A stretch of DNA of 64,000 bases, taken from the NCBI GenBank assembly GCA_009746045.1, contig RPFO01000154.1, forward strand, positions 8,330,693 to 8,394,692, read 5' to 3'. The stretch is from Mesostigma viride. Lineage: Eukaryota; Streptophyta; Mesostigmatophyceae; Mesostigmatales; Mesostigmataceae. Positions 56,373-64,000 of the stretch are shown one piece after another (the stretch's first letter is position 1; each line of letters starts with the position of its first letter). A program made the translations under genes and the position numbers. The notes under the pieces were generated by a model. It had not been told where the DNA came from. It saw only the letters and a program-made list of their open reading frames with translations, and ran no database searches.

Positions 56373-56942
56373 TCAATACTTGTACCGGTCCGATCCAATT
56401 GTCGCCGAAACCGTCGGATCGACATTTCCGGACGGACGTCGCGTGGTAGGAGCGGCAGGAGCGGGTGTGGAATCGGTGAAGGAGTACCGTTCGACGGTGT
56501 CTCCGAACGTGATTTTGTTGGACTCCGGGACGTACACGAGGCTTTTAAAGTCGTATCGTTCGACCTGGATGGCCTTCTGCTCTTCGGGGGCGTAAATGAC
56601 GGGTTTCGCGGGCTGGCAGTTGCTCAACCCCGCCGTCAGAATCGTTCGGGCTTTGCACTTCGGGGTCAAACTTTTGTCCGTCAATGCCCTGACGAGGTTG
56701 GATCCGATCGCGGCTATGGCGGTGAAGGGGTTCGTCAGCATGACGGCATTCATGTACTTGCTCGTGCCGCGGGTAAACTTCTGAACCTTGGGGTTGTTCT
56801 TGCCCGCCTTCGCTACGACGGCGTTCAGGATGTCCACGCTCGCAAGGGACGGGTTCATGGACAGATACACGGCGCGCACGACCTCGTCGGTGACCGAAAC
56901 GGCGATATTAGCCCCCAGGGCCGCTTTTTCTTTCGTCGACAT
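56373..56942 (-). CDS. Hypothetical protein
   Basis: 189 residues, Ala/Val/Thr-rich helical first half (ALGANIAVSVTDEVVRAVYLS), then a Lys/Arg-rich loop and a Pro/Thr-rich tail. No domain recognised. It ends 3 nt from the stop of the convergent nuclease-like gene. Confidence 0.55.
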   Translation of the reverse strand: MSTKEKAALGANIAVSVTDEVVRAVYLSMNPSLASVDILNAVVAKAGKNNPKVQKFTRGTSKYMNAVMLTNPFTAIAAIGSNLVRALTDKSLTPKCKARTILTAGLSNCQPAKPVIYAPEEQKAIQVERYDFKSLVYVPESNKITFGDTVERYSFTDSTPAPAAPTTRRPSGNVDPTVSATIGSDRYKY

Positions 56943-56978
56943 GTCGTCTTTACCAAGGATACCGAAATATATACGGCG

Positions 56979-57398
56979 TCACGCGGATTTGGGATCGGAT
57001 GCCCCTTTGTATCCCGTGTCCTGCGTACTCGGCGGTGGTTCCAAGGGCCGCGCAGGGGGGACAAAGAGCGCGAGAGCCGTCACGTACACCTTTGTGATTG
57101 TGTTGGTGGCCATGAGTTGCACGAAGAAAGCGACGAGCCCTTTGAAAAGGCCGAGACGATAGAACGATGGTAGGAAAATGACGAGGGTCAGGACGTTGAC
57201 TACGATCGTCGGAACGTGCACAAAGAGCATGTATCGCGCGGTCCCTTTGTCGCTCTTGTAGGAAAGGGACACGGCAGCGGTTGCCAACCCCGTCACGATA
57301 GGGGCGAGGAGCAGGAACGCGCGTTTGAGACCTGTCCCAAAGCATGCAGAAAGGATGGTTTCTTGAGACTGTAACGGGGCCACTGCAGCGGAATTCAT
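56979..57398 (-). CDS. Three-helix membrane protein
   Basis: 139 residues with hydrophobic segments about residues 26-48 (RAFLLLAPIVTGLATAAVSL), 60-78 (FVHVPTIVVNVLTLVIFLP) and 85-112 (GLVAFFVQLMATNTITKVYVTALALFV), and a Pro-rich tail. Likely a virion membrane component. Unrecognised. Confidence 0.6.
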   Translation of the reverse strand: MNSAAVAPLQSQETILSACFGTGLKRAFLLLAPIVTGLATAAVSLSYKSDKGTARYMLFVHVPTIVVNVLTLVIFLPSFYRLGLFKGLVAFFVQLMATNTITKVYVTALALFVPPARPLEPPPSTQDTGYKGASDPKSA

Positions 57399-57430
57399 GC
57401 TTTAGGTACTGTAATAATCGTTTTTATTGA

Positions 57431-58045
57431 TCAATACATTTGTAAAGTGTACTCCAAAAACAAGTAATCCATATCCGGATCCTTGAGAAACGTCTCCGGG
57501 TTCCTGGCGGCCTGGTCCGCCTTCTCGGCATCCCAGCTGTACCCCACGGGTACGATGGAAGTAAACATCTTTTTCAGGAAAACGTCTGGTGCTTGTTTCA
57601 TGTCCTTCGCGAGGTGTAGGGCCAGACTGTCCGCCTCCGCCTTGAGCAGGTTCACCTCGTCGTTCATCTTATTCCAGTCCTCCGACTTCTCCTTGTACCT
57701 GTCGCGCATCCTGCGGAGTTGCGTCAGGCGCCGTTGGATCGAGTTAGACAGCGCCGTTTTCCACAGAAGGTCGAACGCGACCTCGCTCTTCATCGCCAAA
57801 TCGACGCCTTCGTTCGTGTCGTCCGCGAGACGCTTCTTCGCCTCATCCACGCCCTTCTTATCTTCCTCCGTCGCCCTGACCGCTTTATCTTCCCCCGTCC
57901 CCGCCACGGACGCCCCGAGAGCGTCGACCCACCACTGGGGCATCTTGGCAGCGAACTCGGGGTCCGAAGAGGTTTTGCCCGCGAGGATCAACAACGCGAC
58001 CAAGAGGACGAGAACGACCGCCACCACGATATCGACTGCGCCCAT
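57431..58045 (-). CDS. Membrane-anchored coiled-coil protein
   Basis: 204 residues. An N-terminal anchor (DIVVAVVLVLLVALLILAG) is followed by a long charged helical region (residues about 60-160, with QRRLTQLRRMRDRYKEK) and a short C-terminal tail. The topology of one anchor plus coiled coil is common among virion membrane proteins. Unrecognised. Confidence 0.6.
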   Translation of the reverse strand: MGAVDIVVAVVLVLLVALLILAGKTSSDPEFAAKMPQWWVDALGASVAGTGEDKAVRATEEDKKGVDEAKKRLADDTNEGVDLAMKSEVAFDLLWKTALSNSIQRRLTQLRRMRDRYKEKSEDWNKMNDEVNLLKAEADSLALHLAKDMKQAPDVFLKKMFTSIVPVGYSWDAEKADQAARNPETFLKDPDMDYLFLEYTLQMY

Positions 58046-58077
58046 CCTTCATACGATACAAGAAGCGGCCATTTTTA

Positions 58078-58302
58078 TCAGTAGATTTGCATCATGTAAG
58101 CTTCCGACAACGCGACGTGTCGCGCTTCCATCGCTCGTGACGTCATGACGCGGCGACAGGCCACGCACAACTCCGCGATCCGGTTGGAGCAGGAGGGGCA
58201 CACGGACGGGAAGTCGATGTGCACGACGAGTTCCTCCGGCGCCACACCCCCGCAGCGGGAGAACGCCTTGGTTCCATAACACCGTTTTGCGGGATCCGAC
58301 AT
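58078..58302 (-). CDS. Small Cys-rich protein
   Basis: 74 residues from MSDPAKRCYG. Another ATG lies two codons upstream. The cysteines CYGTKAFSRC, CPSC and CVAC suggest one or two zinc sites. The frame is open further upstream but lacks coding character there and overlaps the next gene. Confidence 0.45.
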   Translation of the reverse strand: MSDPAKRCYGTKAFSRCGGVAPEELVVHIDFPSVCPSCSNRIAELCVACRRVMTSRAMEARHVALSEAYMMQIY

Positions 58303-58313
58303 CCTCATACCCG

Positions 58314-58544
58314 TTACGAAGAGGATATCCATCCGATGAGGTCGAGACCCCCGTCGCTCTGCCGGGTCCAGAACTCCAGTCTCGACTCCTCTTGCCCCGT
58401 GCGCGACGAGTCCTTGGACGATTGCACGCGAACGGGGCCTACATCGAACGGGTTGACTCCCCGAAAATCTTGTCCGCTGGCCTCTAGGCGGATCAACCTT
58501 TGCACCCTCAACTCGTCGCATCCGACTTCGTTCAAGGGCGGCAT
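58314..58544 (-). CDS. Small hypothetical protein
   Basis: 76 residues starting MPPLNEVGCDEL and ending in LIGWISSS. Short gaps on both sides and a same-strand neighbour support it. No domain recognised. Confidence 0.4.
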   Translation of the reverse strand: MPPLNEVGCDELRVQRLIRLEASGQDFRGVNPFDVGPVRVQSSKDSSRTGQEESRLEFWTRQSDGGLDLIGWISSS

Positions 58545-58600
58545 CGGTCCTCAGTCAAAGAGGACAGACATTATGTATTTGTTGATCTGGTCGCAAGCCA

Positions 58601-58999
58601 TCACGACAGGATTTGAACGGTCTTTTGGTACACGTTGTTGACCCATTTCTGGATCTCCAGTTCGTCGTTGCCGTTTACGACGAGCCGGTACTTGGTATTT
58701 CCCGTTCCGACCACGCCGACGTCCGCAGACCCGGTGCTTCCCGTGGTGGTCTGCGTGCTCGAAACCTGGATCTGGTTGGAGCCGGTGCGGAGACTCACGG
58801 AATTCGCGTCGAACACGACGGCGGGGCTGGTAGCCACGTCGTGACCGGGGCCGTCAAGCGCCAGAAGCGTCTTTCCGTCCTGGACGAGAAAGCGCAACGT
58901 GGAAGCCTGCGTTCGGTCACTGCTCGTGGCCACAAATGCTTGCGTCTGCACATTCTTAAAGTGCAGGGTGCCGTGTGTGTCTAACACGTTCGGAGGCAT
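58601..58999 (-). CDS. Short fibre-tip-like protein
   Basis: 132 residues rich in Thr, Ser, Val and Gln. The end (KYRLVVNGNDELEIQKW) parallels the C-terminal YGFRIANNESLQLVK of the giant fibre-like proteins. It may be a trimerisation or tip unit made as a separate chain. Located 102 bp downstream of the stop of the 59,102-62,989 protein on the same strand. Confidence 0.5.
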   Translation of the reverse strand: MPPNVLDTHGTLHFKNVQTQAFVATSSDRTQASTLRFLVQDGKTLLALDGPGHDVATSPAVVFDANSVSLRTGSNQIQVSSTQTTTGSTGSADVGVVGTGNTKYRLVVNGNDELEIQKWVNNVYQKTVQILS

Positions 59000-59101
59000 T
59001 CAGACGCAAACCTTTTTATATTATCGTTTTTATTCGGGCTGCCTCGGGCGCACCCAGCCCACGCCCTCTTGTTTATTCAGCGTCCGCGGTGCCCAGGACG
59101 T

Positions 59102-62100
59102 TTAAGGCTTGTTGAGCATCTCGGTCACCACGTCGACAGACCCGCTGGTGATCAGGCCCATAGAGTTCAGGCCGCTGTTGTTCACGGGGCGGGGGTTGCC
59201 GAGGACCAGGGCCGCGCTGTCGGAGCCCTGGGTCTTCACGATCTGCAGGGACTCGTCGTCGGCGATGCGGAAACCGTAGGTCACGGTGACGGGGGCGGAG
59301 TCGTACTCGTTGCTGTAACGGTAGAGCTGCGCGTTCGCGCTCAGAACGGAATCGCAGACGCGGACGTCGTCGAACCACAGGTCCTTCTGTACGGTCTGCA
59401 GGACATCCGCGCCGAGGGACAGGCGCTTGGCGACGATGGAGACGCCGGTGACGGTGGAGGTGGCGAAGACGCGCTCGACGCCGTTGATGAACAGCTTGGG
59501 AGCACCGGACACGAGCTGCAGGCCCAGGATGAAACTCGAGGAGCCCACGACCACGGAGACGGTCTCGTCCGTGTGGGTGCCGTCGGTGACGGACAGCTTG
59601 CCGGCGGAGGAGGTGAACACGCGGAGGAAGGCGCCGGCGGTCGAGTTATCGCCGTACGCGAGGATCTCAAGACCGTTGGCTCCGGATGTGTTCAGGGCGG
59701 ACTGAGGCGAGACGGTAGCTACGACAGTGATGTTCGAGCTGCCGTTGGGCAAGAGGGCGTTCGTGACGGCGGCGGAACCGTTTGCCTGCGCGGTGTTGTT
59801 GGTCTTCAGGACGCCGCCGGCGACGCTCGCGGGGGCGGTGCCGCTGGCGACCAGGGTCAGGGAGCCGACCTCGCTGGTCAGGCCGCTGTCAAAGCCCCAC
59901 TTGGCCTTCTCGGTGGACGACGAGGGAAGAGAGGACAGCAGGACGGTGGTTCCCGGGGCCTTGCGCAGGCTGTTGTCGATGGTACGAGACAGCATGAGCT
60001 GACCGCCCTGAATGTGCCAGTACGAACCCTGGTAGTCGCCGCGGTCCTGCGAGCTGTTCGCGAGCCACTTGATGGACCTCTCGACGTCGACGGCGCTCAC
60101 CTTGCCGTCGCCCTCGACGAGGATACCGGCGCCCGAGGACGAGGCGTTCGTGGGGCTGGTGACGGAGAGCAGGCGCAGGTCGTCGAACTTCAGCGCGGCG
60201 GAGGACGCGTCGGAGCCGAAGTGGCCCAAGTACAGCGTGGGGGTACCGGCCAGGGAAAGGGCGTAAAGAGCCGCGAGGTCTCCGGCGGTCGTCTCTGTCA
60301 GAGTGCGAGCGACGTAGTCGGTCATGAGCATGATGGACTGGGCCTGCGGGTCGCGGCGGATCGCGATGTTCACGGACTGGCCCGCGGTGATCAGGGAGGC
60401 GGGGGAGTGGGCGGAGTGGGTCCCGTCGCTGACGACGAGCCACCCGTTGGTATTGTCAAAGGACACGCGGATGTACGCGCCAGAAACACTACCGTACGCG
60501 AGGATATAGCTGTCGGAAAGCGAGGACAGGAAGGTCATGTTGGTGGAGATCTGGAAGCCGGAGGTGGAGGAGGGGAAGAGCACGCTGCTGGCGGTGGAGT
60601 ATGCGGAGGCGGAGGGGACGCTGAGCTTGTCGCCCGCAAACGCGGCGGCGCCCGACAAGGACATGGTCACGCTCGAGGTCACGTCGACGGCCGGGGTGTC
60701 AGCGTCGAATGGCCAGGACGCGACGGTGGAGTCGGCGGGCTTGGACAGGGAAACGACCTTGTCGGTGACGGCGATGTTGGTGGTGGTCTGGTTGATGCTA
60801 TTGGTGGTGCCCAGGATGTTGAGGTTGCCGTTGACGGTGACGTCGCCAGTGGCGGAGGTCAGCTCCAACCCGCCCACGGCGGTGGTGATCTTTCCGGCGG
60901 TGCCCACTGTGTTCTTCAGGACGAGGTCGCTGTTCACGGCCACCTGGACGGCGCCGGACAGGGAGAGGTTGTCTTGCGTGGTGCTGATCGCCGAGCCGTT
61001 CACGTTCACGCTCGCGACCTTCACGTCCCCGCTCGCGGAGGTCAGGTTCAGCGGGCCGGTCGAGGTCGACACGTTGCCGCCGTCCGCGGCGGTGTTGGTC
61101 AAAAGCAGGTCGGAGGTGACGGCCACGGTCGAGGCGGCGTCCAGGGTCATGGTGGAGAGGGAGGTGGAGACGGTGGCGCCGTTGACCTTGACGCTCGCAA
61201 CGTTGACGTCGCCGCTCGATGAGGTCAGGTTCAGCGGGCCGGTGGAGGTGGTGACGGACCCGGCGCTGTTGGCGGTGTTGGTCAGGATCAGGTCGGAGGT
61301 GACGTTGACGGAAGTGGCTGCGTCCAGAGACATGACCGCGTTGGAAGTCGACAAGGCGGAACCGTTCACGGCGACGGACGAGACGTTGACGATGCCGTTG
61401 AAACCGGACAGGTCGAGCGAGCCGACAGAGCTGGTGACTGACCCTGCAGTCCCGGCGGTGTTCGTCAGGATCATGTTACTGGTGACGTTGACGGACGTGG
61501 CGGCGTCCAGGGACATGACCGCGTTAGTGGTCGAGAGAGCGGACCCGGTGACGTTGACGTCCTGCACGTTGACGCCGCCCGAGGAGGATGTCAGGTTCAA
61601 GGCGCCGGTGGAGGTGGTGATCTTTCCCGCGGTGCCGGCGGTGTCGGTCAAGATGAGGTCGGAGGTGACGTTGACGGAGGTCGCCGCGTCGAGGGACATG
61701 ACGGCGTTGGAAGTCGACAAGGCGGATCCGTTGACGGCGACGGACGAGACGTTGACGACCCCCGAAGCGGCGGTGATGTTCAGAGGGCCGGTCGCGGATG
61801 TCAGACTGCCCGAGGTTCCAGCGGTGCTGGTCAGGATCAGGTCGGAGGTGATGTCGACGGAGGTGGCGGCGTCCAGGGACATGACCGCATTGGTAGTGGA
61901 GATGCCCGATCCAGACACGTTCACATCGTCGACGTTCACCCCGCCGGATTCGGACATCAGATTCAGAGGGCCCGTGGACGTCGTGACCTTGCCCGCAGTG
62001 CCGGCGGTGTCGGTGAGGATGAGATCGCTGTTCAGGTTCACGGAGTCGGTCGCCTGCATGGAGATGACGGCGTTGGTGGTCGACATGGCCGAGTTGACGA

Positions 62101-62989
62101 ACTTCACCTCCTCGACCGTGACGCTCGACCCGCTGACGGCGGTGTCACCGGTGATCCAGATGTTCTCGCCGGTGTTCGCTGCCCCTCCCAGAGACACGGC
62201 CGCGATCTTGGTGCACTCGTCCGCATTGGCGTTGTAGGTGGTGGCCGAGTTCGTGATCACGAGCTTGGAATTGGGGTCCTGTCCGCGGTTCGCGCCCACG
62301 GACGGGCAGATCTCGACGCCCGCGCCGGCGGCCACACGGACAACGCCGGAAGACGAACCGTCCGCGGACACGCGCACCTGGGAGTCGGAGACGACCTCCA
62401 GGTCGTTCGCCCCTCCGTCCATGACGGAACGCCAGGCGGTCGTACCGGTCTGCCCACCCGAGGTGTGCCCCGAGGCGTAGACCATGCCCATCAGCACCTG
62501 CTGGTTGTCGTTGCCGTTGTCTCCGCGGACCGCGAAGGCGTCGGGCTCGGCGTTCACGGAGGTCTTGGCGGTCTTATGGGCCACGAGGCGCGAGTCGTCC
62601 GCGATGACCTCGCTGGCCGAGCTCGCGCCCTTCAGCAGCAGGTGGTTGACGACCGAACGCACCACGCCGTTGTTCAGCTCGGCGGTATCGGCGTCCCTGT
62701 CGTACTGCAGGTTGGTCAGGTTGACGTCCCCGATCGTCGCGCCGTTTCCGCCGCCGGCGCTGAAGGCGCCCATGACAGACAGGTCGCCATACACGGTCAC
62801 CTTGTTGGTCGAGTCGGTCACGAGGTTATTGGGGTCGTTTCCGGACGAGCGGTTGGGAATGAGGTCGATCTTGTCCCAGCCGTACACCTTGAGGTCCTGA
62901 ACGGTAGCCGAGGTGGAGTCGTCACTCCACAGCTCGTTGATGGACAGCTTCCTAAGCCTAGAGGCACCCATGTTCTCGCAGAGGGACAT
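59102..62989 (-). CDS. Giant fibre-like protein 2 with beta-helical repeats and LamG-like C-terminus
   Basis: 1,295 residues. Residues about 200-720 consist of about ten copies of a repeat of around 45-50 residues with the words MSLDAATSVNVTSDLILT, NTAGTAGSVTTSTGPLNL and SSGGVNVQDVNVTGSALST, predicting a long beta-helix or triple-stranded fibre. Two LamG-like sandwiches follow (about residues 760-950 and 970-1240, the latter with LWFDDVRVCDS), and the end TVTYGFRIADDESLQIVK is shared with the other fibre genes. The repeats are similar at DNA level, which favours length variation by recombination. Likely virion surface attachment protein. Confidence 0.7.
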   Translation of the reverse strand: MSLCENMGASRLRKLSINELWSDDSTSATVQDLKVYGWDKIDLIPNRSSGNDPNNLVTDSTNKVTVYGDLSVMGAFSAGGGNGATIGDVNLTNLQYDRDADTAELNNGVVRSVVNHLLLKGASSASEVIADDSRLVAHKTAKTSVNAEPDAFAVRGDNGNDNQQVLMGMVYASGHTSGGQTGTTAWRSVMDGGANDLEVVSDSQVRVSADGSSSGVVRVAAGAGVEICPSVGANRGQDPNSKLVITNSATTYNANADECTKIAAVSLGGAANTGENIWITGDTAVSGSSVTVEEVKFVNSAMSTTNAVISMQATDSVNLNSDLILTDTAGTAGKVTTSTGPLNLMSESGGVNVDDVNVSGSGISTTNAVMSLDAATSVDITSDLILTSTAGTSGSLTSATGPLNITAASGVVNVSSVAVNGSALSTSNAVMSLDAATSVNVTSDLILTDTAGTAGKITTSTGALNLTSSSGGVNVQDVNVTGSALSTTNAVMSLDAATSVNVTSNMILTNTAGTAGSVTSSVGSLDLSGFNGIVNVSSVAVNGSALSTSNAVMSLDAATSVNVTSDLILTNTANSAGSVTTSTGPLNLTSSSGDVNVASVKVNGATVSTSLSTMTLDAASTVAVTSDLLLTNTAADGGNVSTSTGPLNLTSASGDVKVASVNVNGSAISTTQDNLSLSGAVQVAVNSDLVLKNTVGTAGKITTAVGGLELTSATGDVTVNGNLNILGTTNSINQTTTNIAVTDKVVSLSKPADSTVASWPFDADTPAVDVTSSVTMSLSGAAAFAGDKLSVPSASAYSTASSVLFPSSTSGFQISTNMTFLSSLSDSYILAYGSVSGAYIRVSFDNTNGWLVVSDGTHSAHSPASLITAGQSVNIAIRRDPQAQSIMLMTDYVARTLTETTAGDLAALYALSLAGTPTLYLGHFGSDASSAALKFDDLRLLSVTSPTNASSSGAGILVEGDGKVSAVDVERSIKWLANSSQDRGDYQGSYWHIQGGQLMLSRTIDNSLRKAPGTTVLLSSLPSSSTEKAKWGFDSGLTSEVGSLTLVASGTAPASVAGGVLKTNNTAQANGSAAVTNALLPNGSSNITVVATVSPQSALNTSGANGLEILAYGDNSTAGAFLRVFTSSAGKLSVTDGTHTDETVSVVVGSSSFILGLQLVSGAPKLFINGVERVFATSTVTGVSIVAKRLSLGADVLQTVQKDLWFDDVRVCDSVLSANAQLYRYSNEYDSAPVTVTYGFRIADDESLQIVKTQGSDSAALVLGNPRPVNNSGLNSMGLITSGSVDVVTEMLNKP

Positions 62990-63029
62990 TTTCGACAGGT
63001 TGTTATATCATATTCTTCCAAAAAAAAAA

Positions 63030-63575
63030 TCACATCCGTCCTAACGCGCCGGCCGCCGCAACGCCCGCCGCGTCGGATACGGCCGCGTACCGGCTGCGAT
63101 GACTGTACAAGTAGCCTAATACGAAAGCGAGCCCGGCCCCTATGACCATGTATATGACGACGTTCCCCCTGGCCTCTTCTGCCGCGATCTGCCGCATGCG
63201 CGATTCAAGACCCGATCCACCCTGCAGCGCCGGTGCCGACATCATAGGCTGTTGCGGGGGACGGTACGCCACGGGCGCACGCGGGTTCTGTTGGATCATG
63301 TTGGGCGAAGGCTGCATGTACGCGTGCGACGGCATCTGCGTCTGCATGACCGGGTGGGGATGCACGTGCGTGGTGGGAGGAGCCATGGGCTGATTGGGGG
63401 GAGGGATCGTCAGAGGACCCGGGATGTGGATAGGCTCTCTCCCCCCTGATTCCTGCATGATAAACGGGGGGTGGGGTTGTGACTGCTCGGGGGTGGAAGG
63501 GGGAGGCCCTTGGGTCGCAAGCTGTTCTCCGGACGGGACGAAACTGTACGCCTGACTCAACGGAGCACCGCTCAT
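63030..63575 (-). CDS. Pro-rich tail-anchored membrane protein
   Basis: 181 residues from MSGAPLSQAY. Codons upstream have an ATG but lie within the next gene's 3' region. A Pro/Gln/His-rich disordered N-terminal two thirds is followed by one hydrophobic segment (VVIYMVIGAGLAFVLGYLY) and an Ala/Gly-rich end. Probably a virion membrane protein with the Pro-rich part facing the tegument or outside. Confidence 0.55.
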   Translation of the reverse strand: MSGAPLSQAYSFVPSGEQLATQGPPPSTPEQSQPHPPFIMQESGGREPIHIPGPLTIPPPNQPMAPPTTHVHPHPVMQTQMPSHAYMQPSPNMIQQNPRAPVAYRPPQQPMMSAPALQGGSGLESRMRQIAAEEARGNVVIYMVIGAGLAFVLGYLYSHRSRYAAVSDAAGVAAAGALGRM

Positions 63576-63627
63576 GGTGTTTGGTATAGAACGCAATAAT
63601 AACGATACCGGTATCAACGAGCCGGAT

Positions 63628-64000
63628 CTATACGAACTCCTTCATGACATCGGCCGCCACGTTGAACCGCCGCGCGACGACGTCGCGCTTCTTTACGGCC
63701 AAGAAGGGGACGACGTGGTTCGTGAAGATGCGCATGAGGTACTTCTCCAGGTAATGGCTATCTTCCCCGACAGGCGGATCGTCTTTCATCACCCACTCGC
63801 CCAGGACGCTGAAGAAACGGATGATAGACTGCACGTGACCCTCTTCGAGGTTGGGGTAAATGACCTGGGTAAAGTACTTGTCAGAAACCGGGGCTCGGAG
63901 GAAAGATCTTTTGCCTGTTATGACCCAGATATTGCACAAGTGTATGGAAAAGACTTCTTGTATTAAAATACGTTTACTGAGAGTGGAAAACACGGTGCGG
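63628..64000 (-). CDS. Hypothetical protein, partial at window edge
   Basis: The frame is open from 63,628 to the right edge with no ATG, so the 5' part lies outside. At least 124 residues are visible, of mixed alpha/beta character (SDKYFTQVIYPNLEEGHVQSIIRFFSVLGEWVMKDD split by loops) and Lys/Arg-rich near the end. Not recognised. Confidence 0.5.
   Translation of the reverse strand, partial: RTVFSTLSKRILIQEVFSIHLCNIWVITGKRSFLRAPVSDKYFTQVIYPNLEEGHVQSIIRFFSVLGEWVMKDDPPVGEDSHYLEKYLMRIFTNHVVPFLAVKKRDVVARRFNVAADVMKEFV

Noticed and set aside
59069-62237. Plus-strand ORFs of 717 and 566 codons opposite the giant fibre gene
   Set aside because: Repetitive antisense of the fibre repeats. The minus-strand frame has ordered repeats and LamG-like ends.

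Overview
The window joins two kinds of DNA. Positions 1 to about 10,915 look like repeat-rich nuclear DNA of a eukaryote, probably a chlorophyte alga: a LINE ORF1-like frame, a decayed MULE-type transposase with a SWIM finger, splice-like exon borders, and large micro- and minisatellites. From about 10,916 to the right end the sequence reads like a large double-stranded DNA virus of the Nucleocytoviricota (giant-virus) type: compact genes on both strands, giant-virus-like protein families, many small membrane proteins, and recurring short Cys/His modules. The simplest reading is an endogenous giant virus, or the junction of one, in an algal chromosome. Exact host and virus lineage cannot be fixed from this sequence alone; no polymerase, major capsid protein or packaging ATPase lies in the window.

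Layout. 1-10,915: host-like transposon debris and satellites. 10,916-21,850: an almost perfect palindrome of two 5.46-kb arms around an 11-nt spacer at 16,380-16,390. Each arm carries the same three genes: a chromodomain-like coiled-coil protein, a RING-finger protein, and a RING plus SIAH/TRAF-like zinc-finger protein. The RING and SIAH-like genes each have one GT-AG intron. The arms appear to differ only by single-base changes in homopolymer length, which break the RING gene in the right arm. 21,851-31,100: a loosely packed region with long promoters rich in CCCGTGG, two paralogous Cys-rich proteins, a broken polyQ/acidic protein, a 1.5-kb nest of inverted repeats, and a third RING-like protein. 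31,100-48,300: dense small genes, including F-box-like proteins, a GNAT-like protein, a Rieske oxygenase, a J-domain-like protein, two tandem BRO-like proteins and seven proteins carrying a short C-x-C-x2-H module. 48,300-64,000: membrane-anchored proteins, a DUF5767-like protein, two giant fibre-like proteins with LamG-like C-termini, a PD-(D/E)XK nuclease-like protein and several small membrane proteins, probably virion-related.

How the parts may work together (inference). The terminal-like region around the palindrome is rich in candidate host-modulating genes (three RING-type proteins, F-box-like proteins, a chromodomain-like protein). The right half looks like structural and membrane components. 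The palindrome resembles a head-to-head telomere junction of a hairpin-ended genome whose left arm was cut where host DNA begins. An assembly fold-back is the main alternative. Frame breaks throughout tend to fall in homopolymers, so some apparent pseudogenes may be sequencing errors.
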